Under the pieces are notes generated by a model, which saw nothing but the letters and a program-made list of their open reading frames with translations, did not search any database and was not told the origin of the DNA. A stretch of DNA of 32,133 nucleotides from NCBI GenBank assembly GCA_029862975.1, contig JAOTWP010000038.1, positions 1 to 32,133 on the forward strand. The letters run 5' to 3'. Position numbers and translations under genes: made by a program. Source of the stretch: Acidobacteriota bacterium. GTDB lineage: Bacteria > Acidobacteriota > Thermoanaerobaculia > Multivoradales > JAHEKO01. This document shows, in pieces, positions 1 to 7,270 of this stretch. Numbering within the stretch: the stretch's first letter is position 1; every line of letters begins with the position of its first letter.

Positions 1-160
1 TGGGGGTCGATTCTCGGCTGGCAGAGACCGTTCCGGGACCCGAAAGCGACTGATCGCAGCGACTGGGCCGGTGCCACCACTGCCGTGGACGAGGCTCACC
101 CGGCGGTCGTCGTGGCGGCCGCGCGTTGGAGACTCTGGAGGACGAGTTCTCGGGGAGGCG

Positions 161-1147
161 TCAGCCTGGCGCCGGGTTGAAACCGGGTGACGGGAGGAAC
201 GACCCGGGCGGGAACGTGGCCTCCTTGCCCTGCCGGAAGAGCGCGGAGGCTTCGCGGTAGGCGTGGAGGAAGCGCCGGAAGGCGTTCTCGAGGCGGCGCC
301 GGACGGAGCGGCGGTGGGCGTGGAAGCGCGGGGCTGGGGAGGGCGTGAAGTTGGCCGGCTGGGCGTGGGGATGCTGTTCGAGGATCGCCTGGCGGCCCAG
401 GGGCTGGCGGCCGGTCCTGCGGATCTCCTCGCGGGTCTCGTCTTCGATCTCGCGGACGAGAGCCCGCACGCGGGCGTCGATGCGATGCTCCGGCTCGTCG
501 CGCCACGAGGGGATGGGAGTGATCACGAGCTCGAGCGCCTCGGCGAAGCGCAGCTTCGGGACGTGCTCGCCGCGCTTGCGGGCCTTGTGCTCGGCGGTGC
601 GGTCGAACCACAGGCCGGAGAGCTTCCAGCCCTGGCTGTGGGCCTGGGCCGAGGTGGCACCGGGCCACTGCTTGGGGGACTCCACGAGGCCCTCCTTGCA
701 GCCCTGGGCGAGCAGGTAGCGCAGGCGGGCGCGCTCTTCCTCGGGCTCGTCGCTGACGATCACCGAGCCGTAGCGCCGGCCCCAGAGCTTCTCGCGCCAC
801 CAGTGCAGGCGCCCGGCCTCGCGGGCGATCTTCGAGTTGACGTAGTTCATGAAGCGGGCGAGCTGCCTGGCGTTTCTGGGCTGGAGGAGGAGGTGGCAGT
901 GATTGCTCAAGTAGACGAGACCGCAGACGACCATCCCGTAGCGCTGTTGGGCCTTGGCGAGGGCGCCGATGATGATGGCGTTGAGGTCGCGGCCGGGGAG
1001 CAGGAGGAAGCGCCCGTGGATGGTGCGGCAGGTGACCTCGACGAGGGAATCGGGCGGGATGTAGCGGGGATTGCGTGCCGGGGATTGCGTGCCATGAGGT
1101 GCAAGACGGAAGTCGAGCCCTGCGTCTTGCAAGAGCCGGCCGGCCAC
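161..1147 (-). CDS. RAYT-like IS200/Y1 transposase, start codon displaced by a 14-bp duplication
   Basis: A single-stranded-DNA transposase of the Y1/HUH class, of the kind (RAYT) that handles REP hairpins. The core begins at RNPRYIPPDSLVEVT and carries the metal-binding HUH motif as His-Cys-His in SNHCHLLLQ (codons at 893-901), followed by FMNYVNSKIARE and a basic helical C-terminal half. The family's natural start appears to be the ATG at 1095 (reading MARNP...), but a 14-bp tandem duplication at 1067-1094 puts that ATG out of frame with the core, and that reading stops at 907. The core frame stays open upstream: GTG at 1147, TTG at 1132 and ATG at 1285 are in-frame alternatives. The ATG at 1285 is unlikely because it lies inside the vapB promoter. 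I use 1147, with low confidence in the start. The gene may be inactive or slippage-switched. Family assignment is good; activity is unknown. Confidence 0.75.
   Translation of the reverse strand: MAGRLLQDAGLDFRLAPHGTQSPARNPRYIPPDSLVEVTCRTIHGRFLLLPGRDLNAIIIGALAKAQQRYGMVVCGLVYLSNHCHLLLQPRNARQLARFMNYVNSKIAREAGRLHWWREKLWGRRYGSVIVSDEPEEERARLRYLLAQGCKEGLVESPKQWPGATSAQAHSQGWKLSGLWFDRTAEHKARKRGEHVPKLRFAEALELVITPIPSWRDEPEHRIDARVRALVREIEDETREEIRRTGRQPLGRQAILEQHPHAQPANFTPSPAPRFHAHRRSVRRRLENAFRRFLHAYREASALFRQGKEATFPPGSFLPSPGFNPAPG
1067..1094. repeat. 14-bp tandem duplication (2 units) in the transposase 5' end
   Basis: Two adjacent units, GGGATTGCGTGCCG and GGGATTGCGTGCCA, differ only in the last base. 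Because 14 is not a multiple of three, the second unit shifts the transposase frame directly behind its natural ATG (minus strand, 1095-1093). Confidence 0.9.
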
Positions 1148-1162
1148 CTCAAGAGGCGCCTC

Positions 1163-1224
1163 GGGTGAGCGATCGCTCGGCGTGTTTCCGTCCCTTGAAG
1201 CATGTGCCGCCAGGTCGGCCGAGC
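1163..1224 (-). repeat. 62-bp REP-like repeat, copy 1
   Basis: A 62-base element, 53/62 identical to the copy at 2886-2947 and in the same orientation. It holds a perfect 12-bp palindrome, GAGCGATCGCTC (1167-1178), followed by a conserved stretch around GTTTCCGTCCC and GCATGTGCCGCCAGGTCGGC. It lies just upstream of the transposase core, where RAYT genes commonly carry their cognate repeats. Strand is given relative to the transposase. Confidence 0.75.
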
Positions 1225-1256
1225 TTGGGCGCGAGCGTTCGCTCAGATCAGCGCCT

Positions 1257-1286
1257 TTGACGTCTGATGCTGTAGGCAGTAGCATC
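1257..1286 (+). promoter_or_regulatory. vapBC promoter with inverted-repeat operator
   Basis: A -35 box TTGACG (1257-1262), a 17-base spacer and a -10 box TAGCAT (1280-1285). The expected transcription start is near 1292, three bases before the vapB ATG, so the mRNA would be nearly leaderless. The inverted repeat GATGCT (1266-1271) / AGCATC (1281-1286) overlaps the -10 and is the right kind of site for autorepression by the RHH antitoxin. The operator role is inferred. Confidence 0.6.
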
Positions 1287-1294
1287 AACGCATC

Positions 1295-1546
1295 ATGCCG
1301 CGCACGACCCTGAATATCGACACGCCCATCCTCGATGAGGTCAAGCGGCTGCAACGAGAAGAGGGCAGCTCTCTCGGGCGGGTGGTGACGCAGCTGTTGG
1401 CGGAGGCCCTGGAGCGTCGTGGCGGCGCGTCCGCGGAGCCGACCGGGCTCGAGTGGATCTCCCGGCCGCTGGGAGCGCTCGTGGATCTTGCCGACCGCGA
1501 CGCGGTCTACGACGTCCTCGATGACGACGCGGCGCCGGGGCGATGA
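1295..1546 (+). CDS. vapB: VapB-type ribbon-helix-helix antitoxin
   Basis: An 83-residue protein whose N-terminus (MPRTTLNIDTPILDEVKRLQ) is a ribbon-helix-helix DNA-binding segment: a short beta strand, then two helices ending near residue 42. The C-terminal half, acidic at its end (DLADRDAVYDVLDDDAA), would wrap and inhibit the toxin. Its stop overlaps the toxin start in an ATGA (1543-1546), the usual arrangement for antitoxin followed by toxin, so the two are translationally coupled. In this family the antitoxin alone or with the toxin represses its own promoter; an inverted repeat over the -10 at 1266-1286 fits that. There is no Shine-Dalgarno sequence, in line with the nearly leaderless start. 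Confidence 0.85.
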   Translation: MPRTTLNIDTPILDEVKRLQREEGSSLGRVVTQLLAEALERRGGASAEPTGLEWISRPLGALVDLADRDAVYDVLDDDAAPGR

Positions 1547-1986
1547 GCTGCTCGCTCGACGTCAATCTCCTGCTGTACGCCTCCGACCGGTCGAGCCCTC
1601 ATTTCGAGGTGGCTCAGGAGTTCCTCCGGCGGAAGCTGCGCGATCGGGAGATCCTCTACGTCGCGTGGCCTACCGCCATGGCGTACCTGAGGATGGCGAC
1701 CCATTCCCGGATCTTCAAGGCGCCTCTGACGCCGGCGGAGGCGTTGAGCAACCTGCAGAGCCTCCTCGCCCAGCCCCAGGTCAAGACGCTCTCGGAGCGA
1801 GCCGGCTTCCTCGGCGCCTACGCGGAGGCGACCAGGGCCTTCCCAGTGCGCGCCAACCTGGTCCCGGACGCGCACCTGGCGACCATCCTCCGTCAGCACG
1901 GGGTCGCCACGATCTACACCAACGACGTCGACTTCAAGAAGTTCGACTTCCTGCGGGTCATCAACCCCCTCGCACCGTCCTCCTGA
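1543..1986 (+). CDS. vapC: VapC-type PIN-domain toxin ribonuclease
   Basis: A 147-residue PIN-domain protein. Toxins of this family cut tRNA or rRNA with a magnesium site built from four acidic residues. Visible acids are Asp6 (SLDVNLLLY), Asp109 (VPDAHLATIL) and Asp128/Asp130 (TNDVDF). The second-position glutamate, normally in an E-F-L-R-type motif, is replaced by alanine (MAYLRMATH, about residue 47), so activity may be weakened. The C-terminal pattern TNDVDFKKFDFLRVINPL is typical of VapC relatives with a W-x-L-x-E-F-x-R-x-x-T-H core. The gene is coupled to vapB by ATGA. Its stop codon sits inside an 18-bp tandem repeat (1972-2025), so the last few residues may be recently altered. The family call is strong. 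Confidence 0.85.
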   Translation: MSCSLDVNLLLYASDRSSPHFEVAQEFLRRKLRDREILYVAWPTAMAYLRMATHSRIFKAPLTPAEALSNLQSLLAQPQVKTLSERAGFLGAYAEATRAFPVRANLVPDAHLATILRQHGVATIYTNDVDFKKFDFLRVINPLAPSS

Positions 1987-2025
1987 CCGGCACCGTCCTC
2001 CTGACCGGCACCGTCCTCTTGACCG
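1972..2025. repeat. 18-bp tandem repeat (3 units) over the vapC stop
   Basis: Three head-to-tail copies of GCACCGTCCTCCTGACCG (1972-1989, 1990-2007, 2008-2025); the third has one change (CTC to CTT at the start of its second half). The first unit includes the vapC TGA (1984-1986). The unit is six codons long, so copy-number change keeps a stop in the toxin frame. Confidence 0.9.
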
Positions 2026-2399
2026 CGCCGGCGGTGTGCTCGGCCTCCCGGCGGCGCGTCCTCGAGGGGAGATGCCCCCGGCAGCCGGCGGGGACTCTTC
2101 GGTGGTGCCCTGGCGGCGATCTGCTGCTCCGGCGGATCGCTGAAGCACCCTCGAGTGCGATCGGGTGCGGGCTATCATGGCCCGGTGACCGCCGCTGGGA
2201 CCGCGCTTTGCGGTGCGCTGATCGAAAGCGGCGTTCCACGCGGGCGCCCGGCAGCAGAGGCCCGGCGTCGTCCGGACCTTCGGATCGAGAGGGAGGGTCG
2301 AGCCGCGACAGAGCAAGCACCGTCGAGTACGCCGGAGGTGGCGCCCCGATGGCGGCGACTGAGCGCCGGGCCTACTCGACCGCAGACCTGGAGCAGCGA
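1987..2399. other. Non-coding stretch between vapC and the GNAT gene
   Basis: Apart from the tail of the 18-bp tandem repeat I see no gene here. A -10-like TATCAT at 2173-2178 has no convincing -35 at the right distance. An open frame from GTG 2185 to 2403 has third-position GC clearly below the neighbouring genes and an arginine/proline-rich product, so it is not called. Confidence 0.6.
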
Positions 2400-2873
2400 G
2401 TGACGGAGATCGAGATCCGGCCGATGAGCGAGGCCGACGTGGAGCCGGGGCTGGAGCTCGTCATGAAGGTCTTCGCCGAGTTCGTGGCTCCGGACTTGCG
2501 GCCCGCCGGCGTCGCGAGCTTCGCGAAATGGGCGGACCCCACGGCCTTCGCGGAGCGCCTCCGCGGCGGTCACCGGGCGCTCGCGGCCGTGCACGGCGGC
2601 CGCATCGTGGGAGTGGTCGAGTGGATGCCGCCCGCTCACGTGGCCATGCTGTTCGTGGACGCCGCCATGCAGGGAGAGGGCGTCGGCCAGCGGCTGTTCG
2701 AAGCCGGTCTGCGCCAGATCCGCGCGACCCGTCAGGACGTGAAGACGGTCGGCGTGCACGCCTCGCGCTACGCGGTGCCCTTCTATCGGCGGCTGGGCTT
2801 CCGGGCGCTGGCCCCCGAGCAGGAGCAGGATGGCATCCGGTATACGCCGATGCTGCTCGTCCTCGAGGAGTGA
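2400..2873 (+). CDS. GNAT-family N-acetyltransferase
   Basis: A 157-residue acetyltransferase of the GNAT fold, which moves the acetyl group of acetyl-CoA to an amine; the substrate cannot be read from sequence. The N-terminus (TEIEIRPMSEADVEPGLEL) is the usual first strand and helix. The acetyl-CoA pyrophosphate loop is Q-G-E-G-V-G-Q-R-L (Q/R-x-x-G-x-G/A type) after the beta-4 strand AMLFVDAAM. The C-terminal FYRRLGFRAL is the classic end of the domain. GTG at 2400 is preferred: GGAG at 2390-2393 is six bases upstream and the protein then begins as GNATs do. An in-frame ATG at 2349 with GGAGG at 2334-2338 would add 17 residues with no family match. The gene lies between vapBC and repeat copy 2, so it may belong to the same accessory segment. 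Confidence 0.85.
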   Translation: MTEIEIRPMSEADVEPGLELVMKVFAEFVAPDLRPAGVASFAKWADPTAFAERLRGGHRALAAVHGGRIVGVVEWMPPAHVAMLFVDAAMQGEGVGQRLFEAGLRQIRATRQDVKTVGVHASRYAVPFYRRLGFRALAPEQEQDGIRYTPMLLVLEE

Positions 2874-2885
2874 CCGCGAGCGACC

Positions 2886-2947
2886 GGGTGAGAGATCTTT
2901 CGGCGCGTTTCCGTCCCTGAGGGCATGTGCCGCCAGGTCGGCCGGGC
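2886..2947 (-). repeat. 62-bp REP-like repeat, copy 2
   Basis: Second copy of the element at 1163-1224, same orientation, 53/62 identical. The palindrome here reads GAGAGATCTTTC (2890-2901). The C-G pair of copy 1 has become A-T at matching arm positions and one more change gives a G-T wobble pair, so pairing is kept although the sequence differs. Confidence 0.75.
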
Positions 2948-3104
2948 GCGTTCTCCTCGAGGAGACCCGGTCCCGGCCCGCGGCGGACGGCCGCTAGCCG
3001 GCGCGCGGATGCTCCCGGACGGCTGCGGTGGGCGCCGTCGGCGTGGCCGGTGACCGGTCGGGGGCGCTAGGATGCGAATCGAACCCACTCAGCCTGGAGG
3101 TCGC

Positions 3105-4835
3105 ATGAGCCCTGCCGCTCGAAAGAAGTCCCCGCTGCGTCTCTGGCCCGGCGTCGCGCTGCTGGTGATCCTCTGGATCTTCCGTTTGCTGCCGCGGGTC
3201 CTGGAAGATCCGCCGATGCAGCTCATGATCGCCGCCTTCTACGGATCGATGATCAGCTCCGTCCTGATCCTCCTCTGGTGGGTCGCCGCGAGTCGCGCGA
3301 CCTGGCGCGAGCGGGTCTTCGGTCTGCTCGGCTTCCTGGCCCTCGCGGTGATCGGCTTCTACGTCGGGCACCCGACGCTCCGGGGCCTCGGCACCTTCGG
3401 CGTGATCCAGTGGGGAACGTCCGCGTTCGTCGTCGGGCTCCTCGCCTCCAGGTTCCTCCGTCCCGAGCGGCGCGCGGTGATCGGCCTGATCGCGGCGGGC
3501 CTCGCCTTCGGCTACTGGACCCTGGTGCGGATGGACGGCGTCTGGGGCGGCGACTTCAGGGCCGAGCGCTCCTGGCGCTGGTCCCTCACGGCCGAGGACG
3601 AGTACCTCGCCGCGCGCGGCGGCCGCGCCGGCCGGTCGAGCCCGGACTCGAGCCTGGACCTGCCTCTGGCCCAAGCCGAGTGGCCCGGGTTTCGCGGCCC
3701 GCGGCGCGACGGGGTGGTCCGGGACCTGACCCTCGCGGAGGACTGGGAGGCGCGGCCCCCGCGCGAGCTCTGGCGCATCCAGGTGGGCCCCGGGTGGTCG
3801 TCGTTCGCGGTCGCGGGCCGGCGGATCTTCACCCAGGAGCAGCGGGGGGAGCTCGAGGCGGTGGTCGCCTACGACGCGGCGACCGGCTCGCAGCTCTGGG
3901 CTCACGAGTACCCCTCCCGCTTCTTCGAGGCGATGGGCGGAGCCGGGCCGCGGGCGACGCCGACCCTGGCCCGCGGCATGCTCTTCGCGCTCGGTGCGGA
4001 GGGCTACCTGCACCGGCTCGAGCCGGAGACCGGAGCGGTGGTCTGGCAGGCCGACCTGCGCGTGGAAGCCCGCCGCGAGCCGCCGATCTGGGGCTTCGCC
4101 TCGTCGCCCCTGGTGGTCGACGACGTGGTCATCGTGCACGCCGGCGGCGAAGGGGATCGCGGGGTGCTCGCCTACGGCGTCGACGACGGCCGGCTGCGCT
4201 GGGGCGCCCCCGCCGGCGGGCACAGCTACAGCTCGCCGCAGCTGTCGCGGGTCGCCGGCGAGCTTTCGGTCCCGGTGGCCACCGACCGGGGGCTCGCCCT
4301 CTACGATCCGGCGGACGGCTCGGTGGTCTGGAAGTACGACTGGCAAATCAGGGACTACCGGGCGCTGCAGCCTCTTTTCATCGACGATTCGACCGTGCTG
4401 CTGAGCAGCGGCCAGGGCGTCGGCACGCGGCGGCTGGACCTCCGCCGCGACGGCAGCGGGCTGGCCTTCGAGGAGCGCTGGACCTCGCGGGGCATGAAGC
4501 CCGACTTCAACGACTACGCGGTGCACGAGGGCTCGCTCTACGGCTTCGATCCCAACATCCTCGCCTGCGTCGATCTCGAGACCGGTGAGCGCAGGTGGAA
4601 AGGGGGCCGCTACGGCGCCGGCCAGCTCCTGCTGCTCCCCACCGCCTCGCAGCTCCTGGTGATCGCCGAGAAAGGGGATCTCGTCCTGGTTCGGGCCACG
4701 CCGGAGCGCCACGAGGAGCTCACCCGGATGAAGGTCTTCGCGGCCAAGACGTGGAACCACCCCGTGCTGGTGGGCGATCGTCTCTACCTGCGCAACGCCC
4801 AGGAGGCGGTGGCGCTGGAGATGCCGCTGGGCTGA
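3105..4835 (+). CDS. Membrane-anchored PQQ-like beta-propeller protein
   Basis: A 576-residue protein of unknown substrate. Residues 1 to about 150 carry about five hydrophobic membrane segments (LWPGVALLVILWIF, a second around LMIAAFYGSMISSVLILLWW, then VFGLLGFLALAVIGFYV, GTSAFVVGLLA and AVIGLIAAGLAFGYW). After a linker, WPGFRGPRRDGV marks the start of a PQQ-binding-like propeller, with blade motifs such as VVAYDAATGSQLWAHEY, LHRLEPETGAVVWQADL and LALYDPADGSVVWKYDW. Soluble relatives are often annotated as dehydrogenases, but this group mostly lacks an assigned activity, so I give none. ATG 3105 is chosen for GGAGG at 3096-3100; ATG 3072 is in frame but overlaps a -10-like TAGGAT (3068-3073). 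It stands alone, flanked by non-coding DNA on both sides. Confidence 0.8.
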   Translation: MSPAARKKSPLRLWPGVALLVILWIFRLLPRVLEDPPMQLMIAAFYGSMISSVLILLWWVAASRATWRERVFGLLGFLALAVIGFYVGHPTLRGLGTFGVIQWGTSAFVVGLLASRFLRPERRAVIGLIAAGLAFGYWTLVRMDGVWGGDFRAERSWRWSLTAEDEYLAARGGRAGRSSPDSSLDLPLAQAEWPGFRGPRRDGVVRDLTLAEDWEARPPRELWRIQVGPGWSSFAVAGRRIFTQEQRGELEAVVAYDAATGSQLWAHEYPSRFFEAMGGAGPRATPTLARGMLFALGAEGYLHRLEPETGAVVWQADLRVEARREPPIWGFASSPLVVDDVVIVHAGGEGDRGVLAYGVDDGRLRWGAPAGGHSYSSPQLSRVAGELSVPVATDRGLALYDPADGSVVWKYDWQIRDYRALQPLFIDDSTVLLSSGQGVGTRRLDLRRDGSGLAFEERWTSRGMKPDFNDYAVHEGSLYGFDPNILACVDLETGERRWKGGRYGAGQLLLLPTASQLLVIAEKGDLVLVRATPERHEELTRMKVFAAKTWNHPVLVGDRLYLRNAQEAVALEMPLG

Positions 4836-5053
4836 CTCGGAGCTTCCAGGCGCTGCGCGGCCGCACGGCGTCCAGCCGCCCTCCCGACCGTGAGGCCGCT
4901 CCCGACCAGCCGTCCGTCGGGCCGCGCCAACCCGCCCCGGGCCTCGGATCGCCAGCTTCACCGGCGCCGTCGAACGGCGATTGGAGCACTCCGGCTGCAG
5001 TGATAGGGTTTCGTCTGCAACTATATCTTCGCGCGGCGGTTTGGGGGCGAACC

Positions 5054-6079
5054 ATGGCTCAGACTTCTTCCCGAGAGAGAACGGTCGAGGAGAAGCTCGA
5101 CTCCGCACGGCGGCAAATCAGGATCCTCGAAGACCGGCTGGCTCGACAGCAGGAGCTGCACGAGCGTCTGAGCGAGGACCACCGGTTCCGCGAAGTAGTC
5201 ATCGAGCGGGCGGCGGAAGGCGTGTGCGTCTGCCACGACGTAGCCACCCATCCCTACGTGGAGTTCACGGTCTGGAATCAGCGAATGGTCGAGCTCACCG
5301 GCTATCAGATGGAGGAGATCAACCGCCTCGGTTGGTATCAGACGGTCTACGCCGACCCCGAGGTCCGGGAGCGGGCTCGCCTGCGGATGGAGCGCATGAG
5401 AGAGGGACACGATCTGCGCTTCGAGCGGTGGGAGATCCGACACGCCGACGGCACGGAGCGGGCGATCGCCATCTCGACCTCGGTGCTGACCGCAGCGGAC
5501 GGATCCGTGCACGTGCTGGCCCTCATCCACGACCTGACGGAACAGGAGAACTTGCGGAGAGAAGCGCTGCTCGCCAGAACCGACGAGCTCACGCAGCTGA
5601 GGAACCGGCGGGGCTTCGAGGAGGACGCGGAGCTGCTCATTCGGCTCGGCCGCCGGAACCACCAGTGCCTCACCCTGGGATACCTGGATCTGACGAACTT
5701 CAAGATCCTCAACGACGAGCATGGACACCAGGAAGGCGACCGGGCGCTCCAGGCCATCGGCGCGTGCTTGTCCGCCTCGGTTCGTTCCAGCGACGTGATC
5801 GGTCGAATCGGTGGCGACGAGTTCGCCATCGTTCTCCCGGCCACCGACGCGGCGGGCGCGAAAACGTTTTTTGCCGCTCTCGAAGCGCGTTTGCTCGACT
5901 CCATCCGGGCCCACGGCTGGGACCTCGGGTTCGGCGTTGGAGCCGCCACCTTCCTCGGGCACCTTCCGGACCTTGCGGAGGCCCTGCGAGCGGCCGACGC
6001 CTTGATGTACGAAGCCAAGAAGTCCGGCAAGAGCAACGTCGTCTACGGGCAGTTCGAGGCCTCGCGAGAGAGCGCCTGA
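5054..6079 (+). CDS. PAS-GGDEF diguanylate cyclase
   Basis: A 341-residue cytoplasmic signalling enzyme that makes cyclic di-GMP from two GTP. Residues 10-42 look like a coiled coil (VEEKLDSARRQIRILEDRL...). A PAS sensor domain follows (about 43-165), ending in the PAC-type sequence VLALIHDLTEQENLRREAL. The GGDEF domain starts at ARTDELTQLRNRRGFEED; metal/GTP residues lie in DLTNFKILND (212-221), and the active-site loop is intact as GGDEF at 253-257. RSSD at 244-247 matches the RxxD inhibitory site, so product feedback is expected. No membrane segment is seen, so the signal is probably cytosolic or a bound cofactor. The start ATG follows GGGGGCG. There is no EAL domain. It stands alone, 118 bases before the DUF4062 gene on the same strand. 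Confidence 0.92.
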   Translation: MAQTSSRERTVEEKLDSARRQIRILEDRLARQQELHERLSEDHRFREVVIERAAEGVCVCHDVATHPYVEFTVWNQRMVELTGYQMEEINRLGWYQTVYADPEVRERARLRMERMREGHDLRFERWEIRHADGTERAIAISTSVLTAADGSVHVLALIHDLTEQENLRREALLARTDELTQLRNRRGFEEDAELLIRLGRRNHQCLTLGYLDLTNFKILNDEHGHQEGDRALQAIGACLSASVRSSDVIGRIGGDEFAIVLPATDAAGAKTFFAALEARLLDSIRAHGWDLGFGVGAATFLGHLPDLAEALRAADALMYEAKKSGKSNVVYGQFEASRESA

Positions 6080-6198
6080 CCGACCGGCGAGGTCCTGCGG
6101 ATGCTGCACCAGATCCGGGGGTCCTCCGTGCGCGCCGGTGGCGCACGGGTCCTGGATCCCGTAACCTTGGCGCCGCCGTCTTCGGGAAGGGAAACGCC

Positions 6199-7080
6199 AT
6201 GCCGGGACCGACGATCAAGACCTTCGTCTCGTCGACCTACGAGGACCTCAAGGACCACCGCGCGCACGTCATCAGGGCGCTCGGCCGGTCGGGCATCTTC
6301 GTCGATCCGATGGAGAACTGGACGGCGACCTCCGACGAGCCCAAGCGCTTCTCGCAGCAGCGGCTCGACGGCTGTCACTTCTGCGTGCTGCTCGTCGGTT
6401 TCCGGCGCGGCTACGTACCGCAGGGCGAGACGGCGAGCATCACCCAGCTGGAGTACGAAGCCGCCCTGGCCAGGGGCGTGGACGTTCTGCCCTACCTGCT
6501 CGCGGAGGGGACGCCCTGGCCCGCCAGGTTCGACGAGCTGAAGAGCGATCCCGGCGTGCGCGCGTGGCGCCGCCACCTCGAGTCCAAGCACGGTCGGGAG
6601 CTGTTCGACGAGAAGCCGGAGTCCATCGACGTCGCTCCGGCCGTCACGCGTTGGGTCATGGAGCACGCGCATCCCGTCGTCTCCGACATGACGGGACTCG
6701 CCGCCGAGCTCGCCGGTCACGAGGCCGTTCTACGCCGGCGACGGAACGACGTCGTCCAGTACCTCCAGGACGCGCAAACGCTGATCGAGCACGCCCACGA
6801 CGAGCTGGCCCAGGGACGGGAGCCCTTCGGAACCTGCCAGCAGATCTTCGACACGGGAGACCTGCTCGTGCGGGCGATCGGGGACGCGGTATCGGCCGCG
6901 GAGCTCGCGCGACTGCAGGAGCTGCTGCGCGGCGCCTTCAAGGTCGAGATGCTCCACGGCGCCCTGCAGTCGCAGGAGGAGCGCGACCTCAACCTCGCGG
7001 CGCTCGACCGCACGCGGGGCTCCTTCGCCGCCCTCGTCAAGGCCATCGGGGCGAGCCCGGTGTCGGCGCCCCTCGGCTGA
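6199..7080 (+). CDS. DUF4062-domain protein, stand-alone form
   Basis: A 293-residue protein. The N-terminal half is a DUF4062 domain: IKTFVSSTYEDLKDHR at the start, then a middle strand CHFCVLLVGFRRGYVP, and SITQLEYEAALARGVDVLPYL, the family's three signature stretches. In many proteins DUF4062 heads a multidomain chain that includes a NACHT or STAND ATPase or WD40 repeats, some linked to defence. Here nothing follows except about 150 residues that look all-helical (HEAVLRRRRNDVVQYLQDAQTL onward), with no P-loop. A GGGAAGG at 6184-6190 supports ATG 6199. It lies between a diguanylate cyclase and a toxin-antitoxin pair. The domain call is solid; the function is unknown, and a role in stress or defence is only inferred from family and neighbours. 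Confidence 0.8.
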   Translation: MPGPTIKTFVSSTYEDLKDHRAHVIRALGRSGIFVDPMENWTATSDEPKRFSQQRLDGCHFCVLLVGFRRGYVPQGETASITQLEYEAALARGVDVLPYLLAEGTPWPARFDELKSDPGVRAWRRHLESKHGRELFDEKPESIDVAPAVTRWVMEHAHPVVSDMTGLAAELAGHEAVLRRRRNDVVQYLQDAQTLIEHAHDELAQGREPFGTCQQIFDTGDLLVRAIGDAVSAAELARLQELLRGAFKVEMLHGALQSQEERDLNLAALDRTRGSFAALVKAIGASPVSAPLG

Positions 7081-7232
7081 AGCGCCCGTCCGCGGCGCTG
7101 GCTGCGGCATCCGGGCCGCCGGCGGGCCCGCAAGCGGGGCCAGGGTCATGTGGCACCGCGTCACTTGGCACCGGGGCGCTCATGGCGTCTCGGCCGGCGT
7201 GCGCCCGCCATGCGGGATCCCGCCCCCCGAGC

Positions 7233-7270
7233 TTGACCTGGTAACTACCGGTGACTACCATCGACCCGTG
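7233..7270 (+). promoter_or_regulatory. Promoter and operator of the Phd/PIN toxin-antitoxin pair (leaderless)
   Basis: A -35 box TTGACC (7233-7238), a spacer of exactly 17 bases and a -10 box TACCAT (7256-7261). Seven bases after the -10 lies 7268, the G of the antitoxin GTG, so the transcript should have no leader. The spacer and -10 are covered by a 10-bp direct repeat, GGTAACTACC (7240-7249) and GGTGACTACC (7250-7259), with ACCGGT at its centre: a likely site for antitoxin autorepression. Confidence 0.65.

Noticed and set aside
2185-2403. Possible 72-codon gene from GTG 2185, ending in GTGA with the acetyltransferase start and preceded by TATCAT
   Set aside because: The geometry is tempting, but third-position GC is near the average instead of the roughly 90% of real genes here, and the product is low-complexity Arg/Pro/Ala.
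4836-5053. Promoter for the diguanylate cyclase (TTGGAG at 4981, TATATC at 5022)
   Set aside because: The boxes do not pair at 16 to 18 bases; no convincing set was found in this gap.
2994-5108. A 704-codon minus-strand open frame
   Set aside because: Antisense to the PQQ-type propeller gene, arginine/proline-rich and without motifs; long opposite frames are expected at this GC content.
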